The notes under the pieces were generated by a model. It made no database searches and was not told the DNA's origin. It saw only the letters and a program-made list of their open reading frames with translations. From Gordonia amicalis NBRC 100051 = JCM 11271 (GTDB taxonomy: Bacteria > Actinomycetota > Actinomycetes > Mycobacteriales > Mycobacteriaceae): DNA of 48,801 nucleotides. Position numbers and translations under genes: made by a program. The number at the start of each line of letters is the position of its first letter. The first letter of the stretch is position 1. Below, piece after piece: positions 35,001 through 41,444 of the stretch. Location: NCBI RefSeq assembly GCF_000332995.1, contig NZ_BANS01000047.1, forward strand, positions 1 to 48,801. The letters run 5' to 3'.

Positions 35001-35213
35001 CTGCTGGCCCATGGCGTCGTGGAATCCGTCAGCGCCGGCGCCGACCCAGTTGCCGGCCGAGATTCCGCGGAGTCCTTCTCCGGCCTTCGTGAAGTTGCCT
35101 GCGAATCCCTCGAATGTGCCTGCGGCTGCGGTGATGGCGCCGGGATCCCCGAGGATGAGCTCTTTCGGGTCGTTCGTCTTTCCCAGTTCTTCCTCGTCGG
35201 GCATGGCGCCCAT
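29031..35213 (-). CDS. RHS/YD-repeat polymorphic toxin with WXG-type N-terminus
   Basis: Giant protein, 2060 residues from ATG 35213. Order: helical WXG-like secretion domain (1-200, GNWVGAGADGF about 53-63), Pro/Thr/Ser/Asp-rich linker (320-830), DUF6531-type segment opening CRSNGEPVNVATGEYF (about 833), some twenty YD repeats (about 1050-1880) building the beta cocoon, the RHS core YLSSDPLGLAPAPNPHAYPS (about 1927) and a variable tip of about 100 residues containing WWSRDTAGHG and FIRGKHKGPVGKF. The tip is unassigned; a nuclease is a guess. Upstream codons in the same frame (to about 35378) encode more of the secretion domain but have no normal start; the natural ATG at 35385 is one base out of frame (see the palindrome entry). 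Confidence 0.88.
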   Translation of the reverse strand: MGAMPDEEELGKTNDPKELILGDPGAITAAAGTFEGFAGNFTKAGEGLRGISAGNWVGAGADGFHDAMGQQVPRWFSAAEAASNAAAALTKWAGVVEFAQQKAADAIRIWEEGESRRDEWKAKAETYNAELDDYRNDRRDTPPVHPGPNPWPEYQSEARRVLKIGRDHRNSAAPGTKSELSAAANLAPPMPSAFEQAQMEAKDIGTGAVTAFNHFEFGLIGAGTEMFKSLWMLAPQNPYNVARPHQYVRNSAGLVIGLTNQVAHPDAAVRNFVGGGWSTDPASSFGTLLGNVAATAAPGPKGLSLLKLTKAAPDVPTPSTRPHAGTAPDAPAPTDPTSPTPSAPNSASADGSAPTPGATPSRDLPVHHGPDLPTHERPLPPEPDPGPSPGTPAHSESSSSAPMPDHAAPPPVPPEPTPAAGPPHSPTPRSDSATPDQPVGGGTFDSPSPTSPHSGDPAPTSTPAAPSATRTDAPDASTPDAGDTTPGGRGSGDDDPPGPDRGKTTTPAVEHSPGGDSPSTKNDGDSDGQNVGHHDDPDARGSDVTPTSVDHAPTKSDGDGIGQPVVRNDEPSGPDPSKPVDDNASPGPHPARPDANTPGPNARPTPTVHPESPVGSHNGPDASTRTPSDGQSPNGTPVVPVSGPHPVSGPHAPSHAVPDAGQPKPTSAPVSPGAAARADTPAAPPRAPDHTPDRTTLARTTPDHATPARDGARPAPSNAHNVPEPAVRHTPDRDPGNPTNTRIMPDDRPIPPAVFPDRPITPDRSPTPNHRDTTPDSPSSPRNPDQSNGPDSDKPEIDHDTREPHNPANPGRTDEGAPDRADTSEGNEAPSQCRSNGEPVNVATGEYFLPLTDVELPGVLPLRLTHRHRSRYRWGRWMGPTTPSTFDARAIVGDELVTIVDADGTLTNFPKPEGDSVSRSVNATDWELRTTPTGGYQVTHIRDRVSWFFVPIPELNGVDVRAGDIAVSAMTDRHHNRIEFIFDDRGRPTAVEHSAGYRIKVRCDGARILGYRLTAGLDGIPVDQQLCTFDYHQGNLAAVTNAVGGTTYFGYDDAGRMTWWRDSLGMEYWNRYDDLGRVTIQSGMNGVWSGRFEYHLRPNGLGSYTTYRDAVGATTVYGIDTDGRVRQESDPAGRVTATDYNANRQPLSVTSPGGARTLLHYNAFGDVEQITAPDGKVTEVSYAGPGQPVRIVEPGGITTRIGHDDNGLPTSVVDNAGVVTSYTYDEHGALTSRTGPDGVVVRYRNNAAGLPVAISDTLGNTTRISYDGYGRPTEVVDAEGARTVVTYDAMGNRTSVTAPDGGRSRWEYDGEGNCVAYTDPVGAVTRWEYGHYDLPVARIDADGSRTEFSYDATRRLVAVTNPDDLVWTYTYNADGRLATETDFNNATTTYTYDDEGRLGSRTNAAGQTVFFTYDAAGRLISDLTADPVNSDLDGETTEYSFDAAGRLDGATGVFGRWHTSYTAAGLPQLTGLHDGQSDWVIESAWTGAGRLASLRSPTGVSTRYGYDPRGVLDFLSSAGRSCDITTSPTGREQRRRFEGSAIDSTWDPVGRLTGRSVAAVSERPAALNLGPGASVGEKPPDRTVAAAEYRYRSDGILTTSTSTLTAGRTDYRVDVLGRVVEATSPAGTEQFSYDATGNITDYASSGRGDQPPLPEVLADAGPPLPEVRGASRASKGAKSHRRRYSGTLLVDDGRTSYRYDAAGRVVSMSRRRLSRKPDVWHYVWDAHDHLRSVTTPDGTVWTYTYDHVGRRLSKTNQSTGETTRFHWHGEHLVEQTDVVSGHDQQLRATTWTYSPAAYAPLAQTVTSEPIGPADDAADSTNADDQDRDLSLNLGNGISAAPPSARRWTQTEIDREFFAVVTDQIAAPTALIDPDSGEVAGRSVRTLYGATSWTGASTPWSYPGQYLDTETGLHYNRHRYYHSDTGRYLSSDPLGLAPAPNPHAYPSNPTVLSDPLGLSPTGACDDRGGSEQSTPERKLWEITKEGTAKTKKLGGHTYDQSKTDGLWWSRDTAGHGRVVWKVFEEDSRGLRWIADADEYGTFIRGKHKGPVGKFIPWKDLN

Positions 35214-35351
35214 CGAATTCGCGATGTCATCTCCGAAGTCCTCGACTTCGATCGCGATCTTCTCGAGCCCTACTGCACGAAGACCCTTGCCGACGAGATC
35301 GGTGGCACCGTCGACGAGTCCGCCGACGAGTTCCCGTCCGCCCTCGAGGAT

Positions 35352-35373
35352 GCCTGAATGGATCCATTCAGGC
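35352..35373. repeat. Perfect 22-bp palindrome at the start of the RHS gene
   Basis: Positions 35352-35373 form a perfect palindrome centred on GGATCC, with no spacer. It lies between the probable ATG (35385) of the RHS gene and the rest of its reading frame. Removing the single base at about 35370 both breaks the palindrome and restores the frame MTEVAEWIHSG... into the long RHS frame. In mRNA it can fold as an 11-bp stem next to the translation start. Confidence 0.75.
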
Positions 35374-35377
35374 GACC

Positions 35378-36034
35378 TCAGTCATGCGGTGTCCCAGCCG
35401 AATCTGGCGCTCGAACCGTACGTTCGTCGCCCGGGGGCTCGCCGGCCGTGAAGCCATCTCTCTCGAAACCGTCCATGGTGTCGTCGATCAGGGTTCGCGG
35501 GTCCATCTGGTGACGCTTGATGGTCGCGAGGTCATTCAAGAAACTCTCGCGGTTCTCCTCGGCGAAGTCGAGGTGACGCTGTTTCTCGGCGTCGCTCAGC
35601 GACCATTCCGGATTCGTCAGCACGTTGCGGTTGTGGTCCCACAGGTCGCCCCACGACATCTTCTTGATGTCCTCGGCAGTCAGGCTCGGGTCACCGGCGA
35701 TGTCCATCACCATGTCTTTGAACTGACCTTCGGCCCACTTCTCCTCGCGCTCATAGTGACTCGCCCCGAGTCCGAGTCCGCGCGACAGTTCGGCCGCGCC
35801 TGTGACGAGCGCCCGAACGCCCCATTCCCAGCGATCGCAGTATTCCTCGAGTCCGGCTTTGGGATCGGCGTGACCGATCGACTTGCCGTCGAGGTCGAGA
35901 TCCCCGTACCCCCGGCCGAGCGCTGCGGTGTACCCGGCCGCGGCGCCGGTGTCCCCGAGACCGTCGATCACGCCGTTGATTCCCTCGCCGGCCTTCTTGA
36001 TGTCGTCCGGATCGACAGTCAGTTTCTCGGTCAT
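35378..36034 (-). CDS. WXG100-like helical protein, putative partner of the RHS toxin
   Basis: Soluble protein of 218 residues, mostly helical, with the first 100 residues resembling a WXG100/ESX hairpin (DPDDIKKAGEGINGVIDGLG, turn near YCDRWEWGVRALV). No catalytic motif. ATG at 36034 overlaps the preceding stop by ATGA, and its own stop lies within the proposed RHS start region (ATGACTGA), so it is translated with both neighbours. It is probably the secretion partner or chaperone for the RHS N-terminus in a type VII-like export route; this is inferred from context. Confidence 0.68.
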   Translation of the reverse strand: MTEKLTVDPDDIKKAGEGINGVIDGLGDTGAAAGYTAALGRGYGDLDLDGKSIGHADPKAGLEEYCDRWEWGVRALVTGAAELSRGLGLGASHYEREEKWAEGQFKDMVMDIAGDPSLTAEDIKKMSWGDLWDHNRNVLTNPEWSLSDAEKQRHLDFAEENRESFLNDLATIKRHQMDPRTLIDDTMDGFERDGFTAGEPPGDERTVRAPDSAGTPHD

Positions 36035-36441
36035 CGGATGATCTCGCCCTCGTCGTCGTAGTAACAGTGCGGGGTGAAGTCCTTCAGCGGAGGGAAAGTC
36101 ATCTGCGTGGGTGTCATCGGGTCGACGACGAGGCCCGTCGGTTCGGGGGCTATGTCGAGCACCTCGTCGATCAGTGCCTGACCCTGGACGTCGATATAGG
36201 TGACCTCGGCGGGGTCGCGGTCGGTCAGGTCGGCGAAGTCGCGCAGACGCTGGGGCGTGGTGAACGCGAGCATCCATGGCAGTCCGCCCTGGACCAGGGT
36301 GAAGAAGCGTCCGTGGACATCGAGCGGTACCGATAGGTGCGCCTCGCGCAGTGCGTCGTAGAGCTTCGGAGGGTCGCCGAAACCGGACAGGTACGCGCGC
36401 ACCTCACCTGCATACGTGACAGTCACCGAATCCCCCGACAT
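36031..36441 (-). CDS. SseB-like domain protein, first gene of the RHS toxin operon
   Basis: Protein of 136 residues similar in layout to SseB N-terminal/SMI-like small proteins found beside type VII effectors: GRFFTLVQGGLPWMLAFTTP (about 45-64) and the later LKDFTPHCYYDDE end. Function is not known; a chaperone or specificity factor is possible. ATG at 36441; the promoter must be in 36442-36650, shared with the divergent M23 peptidase gene. Confidence 0.66.
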   Translation of the reverse strand: MSGDSVTVTYAGEVRAYLSGFGDPPKLYDALREAHLSVPLDVHGRFFTLVQGGLPWMLAFTTPQRLRDFADLTDRDPAEVTYIDVQGQALIDEVLDIAPEPTGLVVDPMTPTQMTFPPLKDFTPHCYYDDEGEIIR

Positions 36442-36688
36442 TCATCCCCGTGCCGGATGATGCTAGTTCACCCGGCGCGGGTCCTCACGGCGGCTGTCCA
36501 CAGGACCGATTCCGCGGTCGACGAGCCACCGCGTCTTCCGTGGCGCCTGACTGGACGTTTACGCGACGACGGTCTGTCGAAGTGACCTCGCCCACTATGA
36601 GCGCCACTTCTCAGGGTCTACTTAGGTCTCTGTGGGTAACCTCGCCGTGTCCTCGCCGATATCAAACTGTTACCGAGACGGAAATGCT

Positions 36689-37411
36689 GTGCCTCTACAC
36701 CGACTGAATGCCCACAACTCTATCCACGCGTTTAACTCGACCTCGCGGAGCCGCCGACCCGGCCGGCATCGCGCCACCGTGCCGACCACCGTGAACAAGG
36801 CGGTGCGAGCGGGCGCGCTCACCGCATTCGTCGGCGCTCTTGGTCTGACCGTCGGCAACGCTGCCCAGGCAGCCGCGCAGCCCGCGCCTCAGCCGAAGAT
36901 CGCGCTGCCGGAGAGCGTGAAGATGCCGGCCGGTCTGGTCCTGCCGCCCGAGGTCGACAAGTTCGCTCGCGACATCCTGCCGCCGTCGGTATTCACTCCC
37001 GCCGTGCCCGGCCACCCGGGCATCCGCAAGGCCGTCAAGCCGGTCAGCGGCACCGTGACGTCGGGCTATGGCCCGCGTTGGGGCACCAATCACAACGGAG
37101 TCGACATCGCCAACAAGATCGGCACCCCCATCTACGCCGTGACCGACGGAGTCGTCCTCGAGTCCGGCCCGGCGTCGGGCTTCGGGCAGTGGATCCGCGT
37201 GAAGCAGGACGACGGCACCATCGGCGTCTTCGGCCACGTCGACCAGAGCTTCGTCCGCGCCGGCCAGCCGGTGACGGCCGGTCAGCAGATCGCCACCGTC
37301 GGCAACCGCGGCCAGTCCACCGGCCCCCACCTGCATTACGAGGTCTGGGATGCGAACGGCAACAAGATCAATCCGCAGGTGTGGCTGAACCAGCGCGGCG
37401 TCCACCCGTGA
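36689..37411 (+). CDS. M23-family peptidase (LytM-type endopeptidase), secreted
   Basis: Protein of about 240 residues: a basic cytoplasmic segment (SRSRRPGRHR), a signal/anchor helix (GALTAFVGALGLTVGNAAQA), a Pro-rich linker and the LytM zinc-peptidase domain. Zinc ligands are visible: His and Asp of NHNGVDIAN and the HLH pair of GPHLHYEVW; GYGPRWG and QWIRVKQDDG are typical neighbours. It cleaves peptidoglycan cross-bridges outside the membrane. The start is uncertain: GTG 36689 is used here, while GTG 36632 and GTG 36779 are alternatives. I looked for a riboswitch in the leader and could not support one. Confidence 0.83.
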   Translation: MPLHRLNAHNSIHAFNSTSRSRRPGRHRATVPTTVNKAVRAGALTAFVGALGLTVGNAAQAAAQPAPQPKIALPESVKMPAGLVLPPEVDKFARDILPPSVFTPAVPGHPGIRKAVKPVSGTVTSGYGPRWGTNHNGVDIANKIGTPIYAVTDGVVLESGPASGFGQWIRVKQDDGTIGVFGHVDQSFVRAGQPVTAGQQIATVGNRGQSTGPHLHYEVWDANGNKINPQVWLNQRGVHP

Positions 37412-37431
37412 CGGACGCTTCTTCCTGAGTC

Positions 37432-38685
37432 CTAACGTCGGAGCCGGCGTGTACTGCGAATCGCGTACACGCCGGCTCCGACTGCTAAGACGACCATCCC
37501 GGCCAGCACGGAGGTGAGCGGCAACGTGAACGCCACCACCACGCACCCGATGACACCCACCACGGGGATGGCTCGCGCGGGACGGTTCTCCTCGCGGGTC
37601 AGCGTCAGCGCCGACGCGTTGGCGACCGCGTAGTAGAGAAGTACGCCGAACGACGAGAACCCGATGGCCGCGCGGACATCCGCGGTAGCGGCGACCACGG
37701 CAACCACCGCCCCGACCACCAGCTCGGCGCGATGCGGAACCTGAGTCCGAGCGTGGACGGCGGCCAGCGTACGCGGCAGGTGACCATCGCGGGACATCGC
37801 GAGCACGGTCCTCGAGACACCGAGGATGAGTGCGAGCAGTGAACCGATCGCCGCAACAGCAGCGCCTACGCGGACGACCGGGACCAGCCAGTCGACGCCT
37901 GCGGATTCGGCGACAGCCGTCAATGGTGCTGCGGCGTTGCCGAGTTCATCAGCCCCGAGAACGCTGAGCGCCGCGGTCGCGACCAGCGCGTAGACCACGA
38001 GGGTGAGTCCCAGCGAGATGCCGATCGCGCGGGGAATGGTGCGGGCGGGGTCGCGGACCTCCTCTCCCAGCGTCGCGATCCGGGCGTAACCGGCGAAGGC
38101 GAAGAACAGCAGGCCCGCCGCCTGCAGCACGCCGAGAACGCTGGCGTCCGAGCTGAGCGTCAGACGGTCGGGGGTGGCGACGTCCGATGTGAACGCGGAC
38201 ACCACCACCGCGGCCAGCACCGCCAGGACGAACGCGACGATGATCCGCGTCAGCCACGCCGCCTTCTGCACTCCCGCGTAGTTCACCGCGGTCAGGGCGA
38301 CCACGGCGGCAACCGCGACGGCGTGGGCGTGCTCCGGCCACACGTAGACCCCGACCGTCAGCGCCATCGCCGCGCACGACGCGGTCTTCCCGATGACGAA
38401 CGCCCAACCGGCGAGGTATCCCCAGAATTCGCCGAGTCGCTCCCGGCCGTACACGTAGGTGCCACCCGAGACCGGATAGAGAGCCGCCAACCGCGCGGAA
38501 GATGTTGCGTTGCAATACGCTACGACGCCCGCGAGAGCGAGGCCGACGAGCAGCCACGAACCGGCAGCGGCGGCGGCCGGCGCGAGAGCGACGAAGATCC
38601 CGGCACCGAGCATCGCCCCGAGCCCGACCAGTACCGCGTCGTGGAGACCGAGTGCCCGACGCAGAGGGGCCTGGGAGTCCGTCAT
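37432..38685 (-). CDS. APC-family amino acid/polyamine permease
   Basis: Membrane protein of 417 residues with about twelve transmembrane helices. The helix-1 broken motif GLGAMLGAGIFVALAPA and the helix-2 SARLAALYPVSGGTYVYGRE segment are those of APC transporters, which take up amino acids or amines by proton symport or exchange. ATG at 38685 follows GAAGGAACTC. The 3' end of this gene overlaps the terminator hairpin of the convergent peptidase gene. Substrate not assigned. Confidence 0.9.
   Translation of the reverse strand: MTDSQAPLRRALGLHDAVLVGLGAMLGAGIFVALAPAAAAAGSWLLVGLALAGVVAYCNATSSARLAALYPVSGGTYVYGRERLGEFWGYLAGWAFVIGKTASCAAMALTVGVYVWPEHAHAVAVAAVVALTAVNYAGVQKAAWLTRIIVAFVLAVLAAVVVSAFTSDVATPDRLTLSSDASVLGVLQAAGLLFFAFAGYARIATLGEEVRDPARTIPRAIGISLGLTLVVYALVATAALSVLGADELGNAAAPLTAVAESAGVDWLVPVVRVGAAVAAIGSLLALILGVSRTVLAMSRDGHLPRTLAAVHARTQVPHRAELVVGAVVAVVAATADVRAAIGFSSFGVLLYYAVANASALTLTREENRPARAIPVVGVIGCVVVAFTLPLTSVLAGMVVLAVGAGVYAIRSTRRLRR
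37437..37482. terminator. Terminator hairpin embedded in the 3' end of the permease gene
   Basis: Arms 37437-37454 and 37465-37482 pair perfectly over 18 bp with a 10-base loop. It lies 26 bases after the M23 peptidase stop but inside the last codons of the convergent permease (stop 37432), so the DNA serves both coding and termination. Confidence 0.75.
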
Positions 38686-38759
38686 CGAGTTCCTTCGTTC
38701 GGTGGTCGCACGACGCTGTGGATCCGCGCGGAATCATACGGGGTGATGTCGCGAGGCCG

Positions 38760-39473
38760 CTACTCAGTGTCGGGCCTCGGGCTGGGCAACCGCCATCCGA
38801 AGGTCGCGGTCGGCGGCGCATCTTTGGCGTACAGCCGCGCCGGGCGACCACCACCGACCCGGGTTGCCGGGTTGCCCTGGGCGTCGACCTGTGGCGCCAA
38901 CAAGGGCTGAACCCTCCGATTGAATGAATCGCGCATGAGGCGTCGCCCGAGGATCGCTTCGTGCAGTTCCCGCAGTTCGGACAGCGTGTAGGGCGGTTGG
39001 AGGAGGTTGTCTGGATCGGCCTTGTCCTCGTAGCGGTCCCGCAGATTGTCGGTGGCCGCTGCAATGATCTCGGCGTGGTCGTAAAGGACCCGCTCCCCCG
39101 ACGCCAGCCTGCCGGTTGACGTCACGGGCGCGAGTTCGCCGGTGACGTCGGACAATTCGGCGGCCGGCAGAGCGACCGCATGCGCGACCGAGATCGTCCA
39201 CCCGCGAGGATCCCGGTCAGGATCACTAAAGACCGCCAGAAGGTGCGGCCGCACGTGATCGGGCGACAGCCCCAGTTTGAGTTCGAGCACCTCCCGCACC
39301 GTCTGCTCGACGGTGCGCCGTTCCCGGACGAACCGCCCCGGCAACGCGGCCCTCCCCTGCTCGTCCCGCTGGATCACCACATTCAGCGTGGCGTCGGAGA
39401 CGGTGAGGACCGCGATGTCGACGGCCACGTTCGGTCGTGGGTAGTCGCTGAGCGTCGTCGAACCGGTGGCCAC
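38760..39473 (-). CDS. Nudix-fold winged-helix regulator, NrtR-like
   Basis: Protein of 237 residues. Residues 10-145 form a Nudix domain, but the Nudix box is degenerate (GRFVRERRTVEQTVREVLELK lacks the full GX5E and REUXEE residues), so hydrolysis is unlikely. Residues 155-215 form a winged helix (YTLSELRELHEAILGRRLMRDSFNRRV). This arrangement is that of NrtR-type regulators, which sense ADP-ribose or related nucleotides and control NAD metabolism. GTG at 39473 is the best start; the frame runs far upstream through the divergent vWA gene and is not real there. No NAD genes are adjacent. Confidence 0.82.
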   Translation of the reverse strand: MATGSTTLSDYPRPNVAVDIAVLTVSDATLNVVIQRDEQGRAALPGRFVRERRTVEQTVREVLELKLGLSPDHVRPHLLAVFSDPDRDPRGWTISVAHAVALPAAELSDVTGELAPVTSTGRLASGERVLYDHAEIIAAATDNLRDRYEDKADPDNLLQPPYTLSELRELHEAILGRRLMRDSFNRRVQPLLAPQVDAQGNPATRVGGGRPARLYAKDAPPTATFGWRLPSPRPDTE

Positions 39474-39483
39474 GAAACAAAAG

Positions 39484-39531
39484 ACTATGCGAATGTCTGC
39501 GCAAAGGTCTATTCTCAGAAACGCGCAAAGT
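39484..39531. promoter_or_regulatory. Divergent promoter with repeated elements between the Nudix and vWA genes
   Basis: The region holds an AGAC-N9-GTCT inverted pair (39484-39500) and two direct GCGCAAAG repeats (39500-39507 and 39524-39531) with a TATTCT -10-like box between them. Candidate operator of the NrtR-like regulator; not tested. Confidence 0.35.
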
Positions 39532-39566
39532 CGCCGTCTCGCTCCGATGCCGGGACGGAGGAAGGA

Positions 39567-40844
39567 ATGACGATGAAACTCTCCGCTGCTCTGGACGTCG
39601 AGATGGTGGCCCACGAGACCGCCGATGAAGTGACCGTTCTGCTGGAACTGCAGGTTCCTGCCGGGCCCGAAACCAACCGCACCCCAACCGCTGTGCAGGT
39701 GGTGCTCGACCGGAGCGGGTCGATGTCGGGTGGCCCGCTCGAGGGTGCGAAGAAGGCGCTCGCCGGCGTGGTCGCGCAGCTGGATCCGTCGGATGTGTTC
39801 GGCGTAGTGACCTTTGACGACGACGCCCAAGTCGTCGTACCGGCCGCTCCCCTGTCGGACAAGCAACGCGCGGTGGATGCGATCGGTTCGATCGAGGCGG
39901 GTGGCTGCACCGACCTGTCGTCGGGCTACCTGCTCGGCCTGCGGGAACTGCGGCGTAGCGCGCACGCGGCCGGAATCTCTGGTGGCACAGTGCTGATCAT
40001 CAGCGACGGCCACGTGAACAGTGGGATCCGCGAGGCCGACAAGTTCGCGAGCATCACCTCGAAGGCCGCGGCCGACGGGATCGTCACCTCCACGCTCGGG
40101 TACGGGCGCGGCTACGACGAGTCGCTGCTTTCGGCGATGGCGCGGGCGGGCAACGGCAACCACGTCTTCGCCGACAACCCGGACGCCGCGGGCGCGGCGA
40201 TCGCCGGCGAGGTCGAGGGCCTGCTGTCGAAGTCGGCGCAGGTGGTGACTCTCACCGTGCACTTCGTCCCGCAGGTGACGGAGCTGTCGCTGTACAACGA
40301 CCTGCCGGCGCATCAGACCGCCGACGGCGAGGTGATGATCGAGCTCGGCGACTTCTACGCACTCGAGGAGCGGAAGCTGCTGCTGCGGATGAAGGTCGAC
40401 GGGCTTGCTGCGGTGGGGTTGGCCCAGATCGCGACCCTCGAGCTGCGGTATGTGGAGACTGCGACACTCACCGAACACACGGTGTCGCTGCCGATTTCGG
40501 TGAATGTGGTTCCCGGTGACGAGGCTTCGGGTCGCGTTCCGGATCCGAAGGTGGAGTCCGAGCGGCTGTACCAGGAGGGGCAGGCGGCGAAGCTCCGAGC
40601 GTCGGAGGCGTTCGAGGCCGGCGACCTGGATGCTGGCAACGAGCTGCTGGGCGAGTCGGCGTCGCAGCTACGACGGGCCTCGGCGTTCGCGATGCCCGAG
40701 GAGCACATGCTGATCGAGCAGGAGTTGCGGAGTATCGAGGCGTTGGGTGCGCAGGCCAGGGTCGAGGGTGCGGGGTACGCGTCGAAGATGACGCGGGACT
40801 CGTACCACCTCGCGAATCGGAAGCGGGGGCGTCGGCGGGGTTAG
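39567..40844 (+). CDS. von Willebrand factor A domain protein
   Basis: Protein of 425 residues. The vWA domain (about 45-225) carries an intact metal-ion-dependent adhesion site: DRSGSMSG (DxSxS), the Thr in GGCTDLSSG and the Asp in LIISDGHVNSG. A beta-rich middle and a coiled-coil C-terminus (LYQEGQAAKLRASEAFEAGD and onward) follow. It is cytoplasmic (no signal) and probably binds a protein partner through the Mg site. Start ATG at 39567 has GGAGGAAGGA directly upstream. Divergent from the NrtR-like regulator; ends at a strong terminator. Confidence 0.86.
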   Translation: MTMKLSAALDVEMVAHETADEVTVLLELQVPAGPETNRTPTAVQVVLDRSGSMSGGPLEGAKKALAGVVAQLDPSDVFGVVTFDDDAQVVVPAAPLSDKQRAVDAIGSIEAGGCTDLSSGYLLGLRELRRSAHAAGISGGTVLIISDGHVNSGIREADKFASITSKAAADGIVTSTLGYGRGYDESLLSAMARAGNGNHVFADNPDAAGAAIAGEVEGLLSKSAQVVTLTVHFVPQVTELSLYNDLPAHQTADGEVMIELGDFYALEERKLLLRMKVDGLAAVGLAQIATLELRYVETATLTEHTVSLPISVNVVPGDEASGRVPDPKVESERLYQEGQAAKLRASEAFEAGDLDAGNELLGESASQLRRASAFAMPEEHMLIEQELRSIEALGAQARVEGAGYASKMTRDSYHLANRKRGRRRG

Positions 40845-40856
40845 TTGATCTTCGCT

Positions 40857-40894
40857 GGGTGTGGCCATCGGGTACATGCGCGATGGCCACACCC
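40857..40894 (+). terminator. Terminator after the vWA gene
   Basis: Arms 40857-40870 and 40881-40894 give a 14-bp perfect stem with a 10-base loop followed by CCTTTG, 13 bases after the vWA stop. Confidence 0.75.
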
Positions 40895-41069
40895 CCTTTG
40901 TGCGGACCGCCCCTGTGGACGCGATGGCTCGTCGGCAGGTGTCGAGATCGAGGGAACTCGAAGGTTGGTCTCCACAGGTAGTGGGATCAGATGGCGGAAT
41001 CAGCGAGCCGCGCTAGTCTGTTCGGCGAGGGTGGGGCGCCGTCGGGGCGCGCGAGCGTGAGGGGGACTT

Positions 41070-41444
41070 GTGTCGACACCGTTCTCGGACGACTCGTTGT
41101 TGCCCAAACCTGCACCGGCGATGCCGGTGAGTCCGCACGGGGATGAGTACTTACTGCGGTCGGCGCGGGCTCAGTGGGAGCGGCGGGCGACAGTGGCGGC
41201 AGACGCGGCCTCCGAGCTAAAGAAGGCCTTCAATTCCCTCTCGGCTCCTATAGAAGCTAATCATTTCGGGGAATGCATCGAGGGAAACCAGGTCTACGAG
41301 GCGTTCCTATCCGCGATTTCGAAGCTGGCGCAGGAGTGCCTCGAGCACGCAACGCGGGCAGAACAGCTCAGCGGGCAGTGTCGCGCCAGCGGGATGAGTT
41401 TCGACGATGCCGATCGACAGGGAGCGGTCGGGTTTGCCACGTAA
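41070..41444 (+). CDS. Type VII secretion-style small helical protein
   Basis: Protein of 124 residues, a predicted helical hairpin after a Pro-rich start. No canonical WXG is seen, but the spacing, charge and the FGECIEGNQVYEAFLSAI segment resemble small proteins next to actinobacterial DUF3558 lipoproteins and ESX-like effectors. GTG at 41070 follows GGGGGA. It overlaps the next gene. From about 41200 the DNA is less GC-rich than the flanks, so transfer is possible. Function not assigned. Confidence 0.65.
   Translation: MSTPFSDDSLLPKPAPAMPVSPHGDEYLLRSARAQWERRATVAADAASELKKAFNSLSAPIEANHFGECIEGNQVYEAFLSAISKLAQECLEHATRAEQLSGQCRASGMSFDDADRQGAVGFAT

Noticed and set aside
36442..36688. Possible c-di-AMP (ydaO-type) riboswitch or MtrA box before the M23 peptidase
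   Set aside because: Actinobacterial peptidase genes can carry such elements, and GTTACC-like words are present, but I could not identify the conserved riboswitch core or a convincing direct-repeat box.
39474..40478. Long minus-strand reading frame upstream of the NrtR-like gene
   Set aside because: The open frame extends through the vWA gene on the opposite strand, which has clear domain motifs; the extension is a high-GC shadow.
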